Below are positions 1-9,083 of a stretch of DNA of 39,854 bases, piece after piece. The notes beneath the pieces were generated by a model. The model did no database searches. It was not told the origin of the DNA and saw only the letters and a list, made by a program, of their open reading frames with translations. The first letter of the stretch is position 1. Every line of letters starts with the position of its first letter. Source of the DNA: an uncultured Eggerthellaceae bacterium (lineage in GTDB: Bacteria > Actinomycetota > Coriobacteriia > Coriobacteriales > Eggerthellaceae); assembly GCA_946618265.1 (NCBI GenBank), contig CAMOLA010000014.1, positions 1-39,854 of the forward strand. The letters are read 5' to 3'. Made by a program: the position numbers and the translations under genes.

Positions 1-1097
1 GTTGCACCTCCCGTTATGCCAGCTCAAATGTTTGGTTGAAAGCAGCGAATGCAGTTTTTGCGGTTTACGGGCGGGTAATTCAACCTAATTATCGACTTTC
101 CTAGCAAAAAGTCCGTTTTCGCAACGCAACAGCCGACGTTCATCCTTGAGAAAAAGCCAGTGGGCACCATCCGCAATCGTGTCAGGCAACCCGCTTATGG
201 AACGGCCATGCAGACTGTGCCGTACAGCATCATGAAAGGCGCAAAGTCGCAACAAAAGAGCACCAACATGCGTCGGCAGCCCCCGAAACCCTCCAAAAAA
301 GCCCGATTTGTCATTCTGAGCGTCAGTGGAAAATCCTCGTAAAGCGGCGACCTCGGTAAACCGTAACGCGCAATATCCTTCGCCTTCGACTAAGGATGGC
401 ATCGGGGTTTTTGGACGCCCCCCGCGGGGACACCATCTTGGCGGATGCCCAGCGCGGCTGGCTGGCGTTCCCAAGAACTTGCAATAAAAGCTGGTCTATC
501 GAGTCGGCATAAAACCGACAAAGCTTCATATTTATCTTTATCGGTGAATAACCAATTGCGCAGGTGAATGCATGCGTCTGATCAGGTGGTTTGAGCGTCG
601 AATTGCTCGAACCGGCAAACCCACGTCGCCGATGCGACCATCTAGACCCGCATCCGTGCTGTTCATGGACCCGTACTTGCCGATCTTATCCGCGCGATAC
701 GCTACTTTCGGATTCCTTATGTTGCAACCGTCACAGTTCGTAGGCGCCTTCGTCACCGGGATAAAGGCCCCGTTCGAAGGCGAAGAACCTGTCGGGCTAA
801 AGGTTTGCCGACGGATGGCGCGGTGGGCAAAGGGCTTGCCGACGGAAGGCGCGGTGGCCAAGGGCCTGCCGATGAAAGGCGCATCTGCCGGATGAAGGGC
901 GAATCAAAAAGACGACGGAGGAAGGCACGCCATTTGATGAGCCACCATACTGGGAAGCTGCCTGTTTTACCGCATTTTCACCCGCAATTCCCCTGGTGAC
1001 ACCCAACGTGCACCCAGAATGTAACCTTTCTTTAGCATAATTAATGGATTATCGAGAGCGCATTCCGAACCGTAAAGGCAAGAACTAAACTGCCGCC
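1..1097. other. Long leading spacer with no convincing gene
   Basis: I see no reading frame here with a good ribosome binding site, family resemblance or domain. The open frames on both strands overlap each other and look like products of GC-rich codon bias. The spacer holds a short sequence at about 79-127 that recurs at 2719-2769, and a degenerate 30-31-nt tandem repeat at 805-895. AT-rich sequence at about 1022-1050 could carry the promoter of the gene starting at 1098. The region could contain remnants of lost genes. Confidence 0.5.
805..895. repeat. Degenerate tandem repeat, 30-31 nt unit, about three copies
   Basis: The unit reads TTGCCGACGGATGGCGCGG followed by TGGGCAAAGGGC. It starts at 805, again at 836, and in a more degenerate form at about 866. 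The first two copies differ at only a few positions. No gene is evident across it. Confidence 0.7.
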
Positions 1098-2123
1098 ATG
1101 AAACTCGTCCTGTCACATAGCACAGCTCTCGACATGATTCGCGCATACCGTTGCGGTGCGTCCTTCGAGCTCATGCGCACGCGTGCGACGTCGCTGGCAG
1201 ACAGCGCCCACACGCGAGAACAGATCAGCCGCTTCGAGATCCCGGCTTTCCCGCGCGCTGATAACCGCTTCCACATTCTCGTTCCATCAACCTCAATGAT
1301 GTGTCGCTCAAAAGCGCATATTAGCCATCTTGCAGCTCATCCGTTACCAGCAGGATCGCTCGCGCAAATCAGTCAAGACGTTTTTGTCGCATCGCCAAAC
1401 CTCGTTTTCGTGCAACATGGCGCATCTTTGCCATGGCTCCAACTCACCCTGCTCGGTTGCGAACTCTGCGGAAAGTACAGCTTGCCGCCCAAAAGCCACT
1501 CTGGCATGGCAAAATGCGCGCCCATCGTCCATGCGAGCGACCTATCCAGATTCATCGACCGGCTTCCACGCATGCGAGGTGCCGCGGCCGCCAAGCAAGT
1601 CCTGAAATGGGTTCCCGATTTCTCGGCATCGCCCATGGAAAGCGCCATTTACCTCCTCTTCACCTTACCCGTTCGGCGAGGAGGCTACGGACTGGTTCCG
1701 CCGAGCATGAACCCACCGACCACTCTGGGTGCACGAAGCGCACGAATTATGGGAACCAACGAGCTACATTGCGATCTACACTGGCGCGAAGCTCATGTAG
1801 CACTCGAATACAACAGCAAAGACGCGCATATCGGCCAGCTCACGCGAGATGCGAGACGCTCGAATGTTCTTAACGCAGAGGGAGAGCGTGTTTTCGTCAT
1901 GACTCCCGCCATTTTGGCCAACCCGGAGGAATGCGACGTCCTCGTCGAGCAGATAGCACATGCGATCGGACATCGGCTTCAGGGCAACGCGATCGGCCGG
2001 CCGCCAAAACGCATGCAACTCCGCGCTGCGCTCTTCCCGTGGATAACAAGCGATCACCCGAATCGCACAGGTCGGCTCGCGCCCGCGTCTCGCAAGTACA
2101 CGAACCAGGCGGATGCGAATTGA
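1098..2123 (+). CDS. Uncharacterised protein with possible nuclease-fold C-terminal half
   Basis: The product is 341 residues with no signal peptide or membrane segment. I do not recognise a named family. Around residues 225-245 the run LHCDLHWREAHVALEYNS, with an Asp and a following Glu spaced as in PD-(D/E)XK and Vsr-like folds, recalls the C-terminal part of AbiEi-type and DUF559-type proteins; this is only a resemblance. Two Cys residues near 118-121 and several His residues could bind metal. No clear Shine-Dalgarno sequence precedes the ATG, so the start is uncertain. The gene stands alone between long spacers, which would suit an accessory or defence-type gene. Confidence 0.6.
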   Translation: MKLVLSHSTALDMIRAYRCGASFELMRTRATSLADSAHTREQISRFEIPAFPRADNRFHILVPSTSMMCRSKAHISHLAAHPLPAGSLAQISQDVFVASPNLVFVQHGASLPWLQLTLLGCELCGKYSLPPKSHSGMAKCAPIVHASDLSRFIDRLPRMRGAAAAKQVLKWVPDFSASPMESAIYLLFTLPVRRGGYGLVPPSMNPPTTLGARSARIMGTNELHCDLHWREAHVALEYNSKDAHIGQLTRDARRSNVLNAEGERVFVMTPAILANPEECDVLVEQIAHAIGHRLQGNAIGRPPKRMQLRAALFPWITSDHPNRTGRLAPASRKYTNQADAN

Positions 2124-2251
2124 ATAAACACGAACTAGTCGGACGCGAGCTGCGTGGATGGGAGTCTGGCAAACGCAAGCGAAACAGATGGGACCGAGAA
2201 CTCGCAAACAGATCGAACCGAGTAGCAGCCCTTTCTGGTACCAAAAGACAG

Positions 2252-2277
2252 TCAACTTGACGCTGCGGTCAAGTTGA
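2252..2277. terminator. Hairpin downstream of the 1098-2123 gene
   Basis: A perfect 10-bp stem (TCAACTTGAC / GTCAAGTTGA) encloses a 6-nt loop. It lies about 130 nt after the stop codon and is followed by AATT rather than a T run, so it is only a candidate terminator. Confidence 0.4.
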
Positions 2278-2468
2278 ATTGTGCCGCATTCGCTCATTAC
2301 AACATACAACATTGATCGCGAGCAGACAAAGCGCGGGACCAGCTCGCTCAAGGTGCACCGCAAGGACCAGGCTCGAGCAGAGCGCAGCATGATGCAATGT
2401 TAATGTGCGAGTGAAATGCAGACCGGGTTCAACTTGGGCGAAACGCCTTGCGAATTCGTCTCGAGTAA

Positions 2469-2544
2469 ACTGCAGCGCAAGCGCCCGGCTGCCATGCAAG
2501 CCTCAGCTCGAGCGGACTGCGGCGCAAGCGCCCGGCTGCCATGC
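2469..2544. repeat. 29-nt direct repeat, two copies 18 nt apart
   Basis: Copies at 2469-2497 and 2516-2544 differ at one position. The core reads GCGCAAGCGCCCGGCTGCC. Both lie in the gene-free spacer. Confidence 0.8.
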
Positions 2545-2753
2545 GATTCCTTTTCAAGTTACGAAAACGGCGAAAATGCTAGGAAAGGAACTTATTAGGT
2601 TGGTTTTCTTGCAACTGTCATCGATGAATGCAAACCATCGGATTTAGCTGCCACATACTCGCAGTTCAAATGCATGCCCGAAGACGATATGACGCCTGCG
2701 GCCACGCGAGCTGCAAGTAAACTAACCTAGTTAATGCCTTTCCTAGCAAAATT

Positions 2754-2827
2754 CGCTATTTGGCGACGCAGGCGATTGGTCAGCTGACTCCGCTATTTGA
2801 CGACGCGGGCGATTGGTCAGCTGACGC
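2754..2827. repeat. 37-nt tandem duplication
   Basis: Two adjacent 37-nt units (2754-2790 and 2791-2827) begin CGCTATTTG and contain GGCGATTGGTCAGCTGAC. They differ at a few positions. CGCTATTTGACG also occurs at the promoter of the ABC operon (11571-11582). Confidence 0.85.
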
Positions 2828-3064
2828 GGCACGGGCGTCTAGACGGGCGGTGCGACGCGCGACCGCCCTGGCAACGTAGCGCATGGCCGACCGTCCGACG
2901 GGCCTATGGCATCCCGACGGACAACGCAGATAAGAAGACCGGCCGAAACGCGACTCTGAAAGAATTGGGTTACACGCCCTGCAAACCTAACGTCTCCGCG
3001 AAACGCAGCCGGGGAGCTCCGTCGCGTCGAGTTCGGGCTTGCGGACCGTATGCCTCACCGAGGA

Positions 3065-3736
3065 TTATTCCTCGCGGAACTTGCCGGAAACGAGCTCGAT
3101 CAGGTTGATTGCGTTCTTGCCGCCGGTTTCGAGACCTGCATCACAGGCCGTGCAGTAGCACACGACCTCGTCGGGCTCGATAGCCGCAGCATGCTCTTCC
3201 AGCAGGCGCTGGATTTCCTCTTCCTCATGGACGACGTAGAAGCCGCGCTCGGCGGCGCCTTCGACGTAGCGCTTGGGGGCGAACTTCGCCTCCTGCTTCG
3301 GTGCCGGCTTCAAAAACGCCGCGCCGCAGAACGTCGTCTTCTCGCGCACGTCCGGCAGCTCGACGACCTCGATGCCCATCTTGGCGCACAGGCTGCGCAC
3401 TGCATCCTGCACGTCAGTGCGGTCATAGGCGCGACCGCAATCCTGAACGCCCATCACGTGCCCCGAATAATCGGGCAGCGGAAAATCGGGGTCGTTGTCG
3501 ATGAGCACCCAGATGCTCTCCATGTCGCCATTGTCGGCATCTTCGTCGATCATGGCCATGCAGTTGACGCAGATGCACACGGCCGTATCGTCGGCGGTGA
3601 GCTTTTGGTGGTTCACGCGGCAGCATCCCGTGACCTCGTCAGCGTACCCCCGCTCCCGCACCTGTTCGGCCAGCCATTCGCTTGCCTCCGGGTAGCGGTT
3701 CTTCACCTTGCATCCTGGAAAGAAAACCCTTGACAT
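3065..3736 (-). CDS. Cysteine-rich CCG-domain-like protein
   Basis: The product is 223 residues. It opens with MSRVFFPGCKVKNRYP and continues to TGCCRVNHQKL at about residues 38-48, the CxnCC arrangement of the cysteine-rich (CCG) domain found in heterodisulfide reductase subunit B and related redox proteins. A second set, VCICVNC at about 52-58, and CYCTACDAG near residue 195 suggest a further CCG-like or metal site. The family often binds Fe-S clusters and takes part in electron transfer; the substrate here is unknown. The ATG at 3736 places the first CCG motif at the N terminus as usual, but its AGAGG sits very close. An alternative upstream ATG at 3829 would add 31 unremarkable residues. 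Confidence 0.75.
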   Translation of the reverse strand: MSRVFFPGCKVKNRYPEASEWLAEQVRERGYADEVTGCCRVNHQKLTADDTAVCICVNCMAMIDEDADNGDMESIWVLIDNDPDFPLPDYSGHVMGVQDCGRAYDRTDVQDAVRSLCAKMGIEVVELPDVREKTTFCGAAFLKPAPKQEAKFAPKRYVEGAAERGFYVVHEEEEIQRLLEEHAAAIEPDEVVCYCTACDAGLETGGKNAINLIELVSGKFREE

Positions 3737-3973
3737 ACCTCTACCAACTTCGTTGAAGCGCTTCTGTGCCCATTGATTATCGCACTTCGCGGCAAATGCT
3801 TCAAAAGCATGCAAGCCGTTCGCCAACATGCGCTCACAATTTTACGATAACGGTCGTTTTCCCTGTTCATGCCGTTGTCGTCGAGCAGCTCTTTCATACC
3901 GGCTTGCATCGTCGCGCGCAACGGCATATCTCAACGGGCGGGATTGGGACTGACCCCAATCGCGCACGCGGCA

Positions 3974-5011
3974 TCAATAGCGGTCGAACATGGCCTGGAT
4001 CTCGGCCACGTCGGTCGTTTTCGTGAGCGCGAGCCGCAGCAGCACGGCAGCCTTCTGCGGAGCGAGGTCGTTTGCCGTGACCAAGTCGCCCCCATAGGCA
4101 TCGTCGTGCGTAATCATGCCGGCCCCGATGCGCGAGGAGCGCACGACGGGCAGGCCCCTGCCCGACAGCGCGCACACGCGCTCGTTCCACGCCTTGCTGT
4201 AGCAGCCCGACCCGGCGCCCGCTATCACGATGCCGCCGGCGCCGCTTTCCGCGAAATAGTCGAGCACGCCAGGATCCGCGTCAATCGCGAAATAGGCGAT
4301 TGCCACTTCGGGCAGCGCATCCACGGCGGCCACGTCGAATTCGGTAGCGGTCGTATGCGCCTTCGACGTCGTATTGTAGAAATGCGGCACGCCATCGACC
4401 ATATAGCCCATGCAGCCGAAATCGCTCGCACTGAACGCGTCGGTCTGGAACGTGCTGATCTTGCGCACATCGCGGCCTCCGAAGATGCCGTCGGAGAACA
4501 CGACCATCACGCCGCGCCCGCGTGCCTGCGGATCGGCGGCCAGCGCTATGGACTGCAACAAGTTCATGGGACCATCGGGCGAGGTGGCGGTCGCCGGCCT
4601 CATGGCGCCCGTCAGCACCACGGGCTTGTCGGTTTTCACGACGAGGTTGAGGAAATACGCGGTCTCGTCAAGCGTGTCGGTGCCGTGCGTGATGACGAAA
4701 CCGCTGATGGCCGGGTCATTAGCCAGCTCGTTGACGGTGCGCGCCAGCTGCAGCCAATGGTCGGCCGTGATGTCATCCGAATTGACGTTGCAAATCTGGA
4801 CGGCCCGCACGTTGGCGATATCATGCGCGCCTTCCGCCATGCCGACCAGGGCGTCGACGTCGAGCTGGCCAGGCCGGTAGTTCGTGGCCTTGCCAATCGA
4901 GCCGGCGCCGGCGATGGTCCCGCCCGTCGCGAGCACCGCAACGGTGGGCAGCGCCGGATTGCCCGCGATGGCGCGCTCATCACTGGAGTTCTCGTTTTGC
5001 CGCATATCCAT
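3974..5011 (-). CDS. L-asparaginase (type II-like)
   Basis: The product hydrolyses L-asparagine to aspartate and ammonia. The 345-residue length is typical. The N-terminal signature ATGGTIAG at about residues 28-35 holds the nucleophilic Thr (T32), and HGTDTLDETAYF at 109-120 holds the second catalytic Thr-Asp pair (T111, D112). GAMRPATATSPDGPMNL fits the conserved central segment. There is no signal peptide, so the enzyme is probably cytoplasmic despite the type II-like sequence. The first 20 residues are poorly conserved, and the start could be the third codon. It is transcribed divergently from the DUF2974 gene across a spacer that holds a long inverted repeat. Confidence 0.92.
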   Translation of the reverse strand: MDMRQNENSSDERAIAGNPALPTVAVLATGGTIAGAGSIGKATNYRPGQLDVDALVGMAEGAHDIANVRAVQICNVNSDDITADHWLQLARTVNELANDPAISGFVITHGTDTLDETAYFLNLVVKTDKPVVLTGAMRPATATSPDGPMNLLQSIALAADPQARGRGVMVVFSDGIFGGRDVRKISTFQTDAFSASDFGCMGYMVDGVPHFYNTTSKAHTTATEFDVAAVDALPEVAIAYFAIDADPGVLDYFAESGAGGIVIAGAGSGCYSKAWNERVCALSGRGLPVVRSSRIGAGMITHDDAYGGDLVTANDLAPQKAAVLLRLALTKTTDVAEIQAMFDRY

Positions 5012-5042
5012 ACCATGCCCCTCTTCCGAGCAACGTCAAACT

Positions 5043-5120
5043 GGAATTAGTGTACATTACTTAACCCGTATCCAACAAAACGCCTGGTCGCCGGATGCAG
5101 GCATCGAAGTAATGTACACT
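5043..5120. repeat. Inverted repeat with AGTGTACATTACTT arms (copy 1)
   Basis: The arm AGTGTACATTACTT at 5049-5062 is perfectly complementary to AAGTAATGTACACT at 5107-5120. The interior of 44 nt contains CGCCTGG and a GC-rich stem. The same arms recur, extended to 22 nt, at 19528-19610. This copy lies in the divergent promoter region of the asparaginase and DUF2974 genes and could act as an operator or a transcribed hairpin. Confidence 0.8.
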
Positions 5121-5166
5121 CATTTTCAAGAAGCACCCTACGAGCAATGGCCAGGAGGCAAATCGC

Positions 5167-6312
5167 ATGACGGATATCGCCGACTATCTTGACGAACAGC
5201 GGGCTTCCTTCACGGAAACGCCGCTATCAGATGTCGACAGCCTCGTGCTCTCCACGATCGCGTACTTCAACTTCGAAGCCGGCACCCTGGGACGCACTGT
5301 GCCGTCTGAGCGCGTCGCCCTGCCGAAAGCAATCTGCGGCATTTCGCATCATGACCTGTTCGGAGGCATATGGCTCGAGCGCATGGGCGGCGACAGGTTT
5401 CTCGAGGCGTTGCTCGCTTCGCCGCGCTTCATGGACCTCGAGATCGGCTACTACGCCAACGAAAGCTCGAGCCATTTCGAGAAACAGTTCGCGGCCGTCA
5501 CGTTCTTCCTTCCCGATAACGCGGCCTACGTCGCCTATCGCGGCACCGACAACTCGCTTGCCGGCTGGAAAGAAGATTTCAACCTCACCTATATGGAGGC
5601 GCTTCCCAGCCAGACGCGTGCGCGCGCCTACCTCGAGGACATCGCGGGCACGGGCGCATCCCGCTTGTACGTCGGCGGCCATAGCAAAGGCGGGAACCTC
5701 GCCGAATTCGCGGCCTTGACCTGCCGCGATCAGACCTTCGCCAACATCGAGCGCATCTTCAACCACGACGGTCCCGGGTTCGCCTTCGCGCCAAGCGACC
5801 GCATCTCGACGCCTGAATACGATGCGAAGCTGAGCAAGACCGTGCCGGGAAGCAGCATCTTCGGCATGCTGATGGAAACGCGCGACAACTACCGCGTCAT
5901 ACGGTCGGAAGGCGTACTGTTCGTCCAGCACGCATCGACGCGCTGGGCTATCGAGGACGGCGATTTCGTGACGCTCGACTCGATCGGGCCCGAAGCGGCC
6001 ATCATAACGGGAACGCTAAACAGCTGGGCCGACCTGTACGAACCGGCCGAACGCGAACTGTTGATCGACGCCGCCTACAAAGTGCTCCTCGCCGCGAATG
6101 CCGATACATGGGGAGAGTTCGCGCAGAACCCCACGGGCAAGGCGCTCGCCATCGTCGAGGCGACCACGCAGCTCCCCGCCAACTTGCGCGCGAGGATACT
6201 GGCCATGCTGCGCGACATCGCGCCCACCATGGCGGCGCAGGCGGCCCAACAAGCGCGCAGCATTGCGCCGACTATAGCCTCGCAGGCTCTCAAGAAAGTG
6301 CGCCCCAACTGA
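5167..6312 (+). CDS. DUF2974 (Mbeg1-like) alpha/beta hydrolase
   Basis: The product is 381 residues, a lipase-like alpha/beta hydrolase. The nucleophile elbow GHSKGGN at residues 171-177 carries Ser173, and YVAYRGTDNSLAGWKEDF at 121-138 is the conserved oxyanion-region strand of the family. Candidate acid and base residues are D201 in HDGPGF and H255 in VQHASTRW. There is no signal peptide, so it should act inside the cell; the substrate is not predictable. The C-terminal 60 residues are helical and Ala-rich. AGGAGG eight bases before the ATG supports the start. The gene ends 11 nt before the palindrome pair at 6324-6388. Confidence 0.88.
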   Translation: MTDIADYLDEQRASFTETPLSDVDSLVLSTIAYFNFEAGTLGRTVPSERVALPKAICGISHHDLFGGIWLERMGGDRFLEALLASPRFMDLEIGYYANESSSHFEKQFAAVTFFLPDNAAYVAYRGTDNSLAGWKEDFNLTYMEALPSQTRARAYLEDIAGTGASRLYVGGHSKGGNLAEFAALTCRDQTFANIERIFNHDGPGFAFAPSDRISTPEYDAKLSKTVPGSSIFGMLMETRDNYRVIRSEGVLFVQHASTRWAIEDGDFVTLDSIGPEAAIITGTLNSWADLYEPAERELLIDAAYKVLLAANADTWGEFAQNPTGKALAIVEATTQLPANLRARILAMLRDIAPTMAAQAAQQARSIAPTIASQALKKVRPN

Positions 6313-6323
6313 AACAGGCCTCC

Positions 6324-6388
6324 TGATACGTTACCTCAGAGGTACTGTATCATTATTAATGATACAGTACCTCTGAGGTAACGTATCA
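6324..6388. repeat. Inverted pair of 29-nt palindromes (TACCTCNGAGGTA family)
   Basis: Two 29-nt units at 6324-6352 and 6360-6388 face each other across TTATTAA. Each is itself palindromic around TACCTC-N-GAGGTA. A single unit of the same family lies at 10715-10743. The distal end supplies the TGA stop of the minus-strand EamA gene, so the element sits between two convergent genes and probably acts as a bidirectional terminator. Confidence 0.85.
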
Positions 6389-7249
6389 TTCCGAGAGCGC
6401 CAATCCCGCGATGACGAGCATGAACCCGACCACGATCGCCACGGTCAGCGGCTCGCCCAGCAGCAGGACCGCCCAGATGACGGTTATGGGCGCTTGGAGG
6501 TAGATATAGGCGCTCGCCGCCGAAGGACCCAAGTGCTTGACGCTGTAGCCCCACGTCACGAAGCAACCCGCCGACGCGAGCAATCCCAAGAACGCAAGGT
6601 TGCCCCAGACGATTGGCTTGGTTAACGCCGCGAAGGGAAAATCGCCGCCCACGAAAACGCGGCTGATCAGCATGAAGGCCAGACCCCAGGCGAACGTGCG
6701 CTTCGTGACGGCTATCGTCTCGTAGCCGAAACCCGATAAGCGCTTGATCACGATGGAATACACCGCCCAGGTCAAGGCGCCGACGAGGCACAGCAGCACG
6801 CCAGTCGGGCTCGCGTGCGCCGGCCCTTCCTGAAAACTGATGAGCGCGATGCCCGAAATAGCCAGCACGAACCCGACCACGAAACGCGCGCCGAAACCCT
6901 TTTCCTTGAGAATCGCGAAGCTCAAAGCCGCCGTGAACAACGGAGCGGTCGACACCGCCACCGACACGAACGACGCGTCGGCGAATTCGAGCGCGGTGTT
7001 CTCGGCGAGGTAGTACCCGAACGCGCCCGTCAACCCCGCTACGGCGAACAGCAACTCGTGCCGCCGCGTGTGCAAGCGAAGCATGCGAGGACTCACGAGG
7101 CAAAGCGCCAAGAAGCCCAGCACCGTGCGCGAGAGCAAGATGTCGAGCGGGGTCATGTAGCCGAGCAGCACCTTCGTGCACACGAACGTGAGGCCCCACA
7201 CGAACATGGTGCCCAAAGCGGCGATATGCGGAAGCACGCGATTTTCCAT
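6386..7249 (-). CDS. EamA-family (DMT superfamily) transporter
   Basis: This 287-residue integral membrane protein has about ten hydrophobic segments arranged as two EamA repeats. The first half begins near residue 8 (ALGTMFVWGLTFVCTKVLL) and the second near residue 150 (LLCLVGALTWAVYSIVIKR). ENTALEFADASFVSV and YIYLQAPITVIWAVLLLGE are typical of the family ends of each repeat. Members are usually exporters of amino acids or other metabolites, and the cargo here is unknown. The stop codon falls in the palindrome at 6360-6388. Codon use resembles the neighbours. Confidence 0.92.
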   Translation of the reverse strand: MENRVLPHIAALGTMFVWGLTFVCTKVLLGYMTPLDILLSRTVLGFLALCLVSPRMLRLHTRRHELLFAVAGLTGAFGYYLAENTALEFADASFVSVAVSTAPLFTAALSFAILKEKGFGARFVVGFVLAISGIALISFQEGPAHASPTGVLLCLVGALTWAVYSIVIKRLSGFGYETIAVTKRTFAWGLAFMLISRVFVGGDFPFAALTKPIVWGNLAFLGLLASAGCFVTWGYSVKHLGPSAASAYIYLQAPITVIWAVLLLGEPLTVAIVVGFMLVIAGLALSE

Positions 7250-7331
7250 GAAGAGGCATTGTACCCGCAGCTTGGACCGTGTGCAAAACCCAAGGTGACA
7301 GACAACGCCCTCAGTCCCCGCCGCCGCCTCG

Positions 7332-8315
7332 TCACGACACCACGTTCACCGGCGGTTCGCCAGCTGCCACGCGCTCGATGTTTTGCCAGATGGTCGTCCA
7401 GGCGCGGCGGAACATGCCGACGGTCACGCCCCCGATGTGGGGCGAAAGCACCAAGCGATCGGCGGCTTCGCCCGACAGCAGGGCGAGCGGGTGGTCGGGC
7501 TGCACGGGCTCGGGCGACAACGTGTCGAGCCCCGCGGCGCCGATGGTCCCTTCCTCCAAGGCCCGTGCGAGGGCCACCTGGTCGACGATTTCGCCACGGG
7601 CGGTGTTGACCAGCACTGCATCTTCCTTCATCGATGCCAGGAACTCCGCATCGACCATGTTTTCGGTCTCGGGCGTGACGGGCACGTGGATGCTCACGAT
7701 GTCACACGTACGAGCAAGCTCCTCGAGCGGAAGGTAGCGAACGCCCAGCGCCGTTTCCTGCTCCTGCGAACGGCGACGATGGTTCCAGTACGCCACGTCG
7801 CAGCCAAACGCCTGCAGGCGAACGGCCGTCTCACGTGCGATGGCGCCGAATCCCACGAGACCCACCGTGCAATCCCCTAGCTCTCGGATGCCCTCGACCA
7901 TCAGGCGTTCCTTAACCTTGATCTGCCGGCCCTCGCGCACCGCCGCATCTCCTTCGCGCAGATGGCGAAGGCAGGCGAGCATGAGCAGCACCGCCTGTTC
8001 GGCCACGGCGCCCGCGTTCACGCCGGCGTTGTTGCATACCGTGATCCCGCGCTCGCGCGCAGCGGCTACATCGATGGCGTTGTAAGCCACGCCCTCGGAA
8101 TGCACGAGCTTCAGGCTGGGCAGCGCATCCATGAGCTGCGCGCTCACGGGACTGATCGCATCGGCCGCTATGAAGTCGGCATCTCCCGCCAGCGCGGCGA
8201 TCTGCTCGTCGGTCGCGCCGCGCGGCGCGACGACGGCCTCGACCCGCGAGACGACGTCGAGGTCGGGCAGGTACTTCTCGAAGCGCTTCTCATCGCCGAT
8301 GACGAGCAGTTTCAT
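7332..8315 (-). CDS. D-isomer-specific 2-hydroxyacid dehydrogenase
   Basis: The enzyme is a 327-residue NAD(P)-dependent oxidoreductase that interconverts a 2-hydroxyacid and a 2-oxoacid. The nucleotide-binding motif GFGAIA lies at residues 155-160 in VGLVGFGAIARETAVRL. The catalytic triad is visible: R240 in VNTARGEIVD, E269 in LSPEPVQPDHPL, and H293 in SPHIGG. The basic residues HRRR at 179-182, after the second strand, may favour NADP. The start at 8315 is preceded by GAAAGGA and matches the family N terminus (MKLLVIGD); a longer open frame upstream has no family resemblance. The substrate cannot be assigned, and phosphoglycerate, hydroxypyruvate and lactate-type acids are all possible. 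Confidence 0.9.
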   Translation of the reverse strand: MKLLVIGDEKRFEKYLPDLDVVSRVEAVVAPRGATDEQIAALAGDADFIAADAISPVSAQLMDALPSLKLVHSEGVAYNAIDVAAARERGITVCNNAGVNAGAVAEQAVLLMLACLRHLREGDAAVREGRQIKVKERLMVEGIRELGDCTVGLVGFGAIARETAVRLQAFGCDVAYWNHRRRSQEQETALGVRYLPLEELARTCDIVSIHVPVTPETENMVDAEFLASMKEDAVLVNTARGEIVDQVALARALEEGTIGAAGLDTLSPEPVQPDHPLALLSGEAADRLVLSPHIGGVTVGMFRRAWTTIWQNIERVAAGEPPVNVVS

Positions 8316-8504
8316 AGCATGTCCTTTCATGCAGGGCGCGCAGCCACGCAAACGGCAGATGCGCACGTGAGCGTAATTCGCTGCACATTGTATTGCAAAA
8401 CATGCGAAAGATGCGCTCCTACATAGATATGCCTTTGCACGCAATGGCGTCAAACGTCAAGCAATGCGGCCGATGTGACCTCATGCACGTCGACCATCAA
8501 TCGG

Positions 8505-9083
8505 TTATGCCAAAAACTCCACGGCGCCGGTCTCGGTTTCGTAGAGGGCGCAAGCAACCTCGAGCCCTTCCGCCTCGACGAGATGGGCGATATCTGCATC
8601 CTGCATGATGGCAGCCACGCCCGCGCGCGCGTTCGCGATGCTCGCGGCTCGGGGATCGCGCTCCTCGCCGATGCCTGCGCACACGCCCGAAAGCAGGGGC
8701 GCCAACGCCCCGTGGGGAGCGTCGCCGGCCTCCAGCGCCTCGAGCGCAGACGCCACGGCCCCGCATTGCGTGTGCCCCAGCATGACGATGAGCTTCACGC
8801 CCAGATGCTCGGCGGCGTACACGCAGCTCGCAAGCTCCATGTCGCCGATGACGTTGCCGGCCACGCGGATGCAGAACAGCTCTCCGAGCCCCGCCATGAA
8901 CATATGCTCGGGCACCACCCGCGAATCGGCGCAGGCCACGATGCAGGCATAGGGAGCCTGTCCGTTTTTCGACAATTCCTCGACCCGTGCTTGGGAAATG
9001 TCGCCCGCATTGGAGCCCGCCGTCACGTATTCCGCGTTGCCCGCCTTGAGGCGCTCCAGCGCCTCTGCCGCACTCACTGCCAT
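8505..9083 (-). CDS. Beta-class carbonic anhydrase
   Basis: The product is a 192-residue zinc enzyme that interconverts CO2 and bicarbonate. The zinc ligands are C51 in CADSR (with the Asp53/Arg55 dyad) and H104 and C107 in GHTQCGAV. RVAGNVIGDMELAS at about residues 73-86 is the usual family segment. The ATG at 9083 has AAAGGAG at a good distance; an upstream extension to 9179 lacks family similarity. The gene appears monocistronic. Confidence 0.93.
   Translation of the reverse strand: MAVSAAEALERLKAGNAEYVTAGSNAGDISQARVEELSKNGQAPYACIVACADSRVVPEHMFMAGLGELFCIRVAGNVIGDMELASCVYAAEHLGVKLIVMLGHTQCGAVASALEALEAGDAPHGALAPLLSGVCAGIGEERDPRAASIANARAGVAAIMQDADIAHLVEAEGLEVACALYETETGAVEFLA

Larger units (their letters stand above)
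2124..3064. other. Long repeat-bearing spacer with no convincing gene
   Basis: No frame here has a plausible start, a recognisable product or neighbour support. It contains a hairpin at 2252-2277, a 29-nt direct repeat (2469-2497 and 2516-2544) and a 37-nt tandem duplication at 2754-2827. The sequence just before the duplication (about 2719-2769) resembles 79-127. Together with 1-1097 it frames the gene at 1098-2123 with related non-coding sequence. Confidence 0.5.

Noticed and set aside
85..474. A 129-codon minus-strand frame in the leading spacer
   Set aside because: No ribosome binding site or family; part of it overlaps the short sequence repeated at 2719-2769.
538..895. Overlapping 107-codon frames on both strands
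   Set aside because: Equal open frames on both strands over a tandem repeat indicate compositional bias; neither has a ribosome binding site or a recognisable sequence.
3869..5050. A 393-codon open frame on the + strand over the asparaginase gene
   Set aside because: It is the antisense shadow of a clear L-asparaginase, and its predicted peptide is His/Arg-rich low-complexity sequence.
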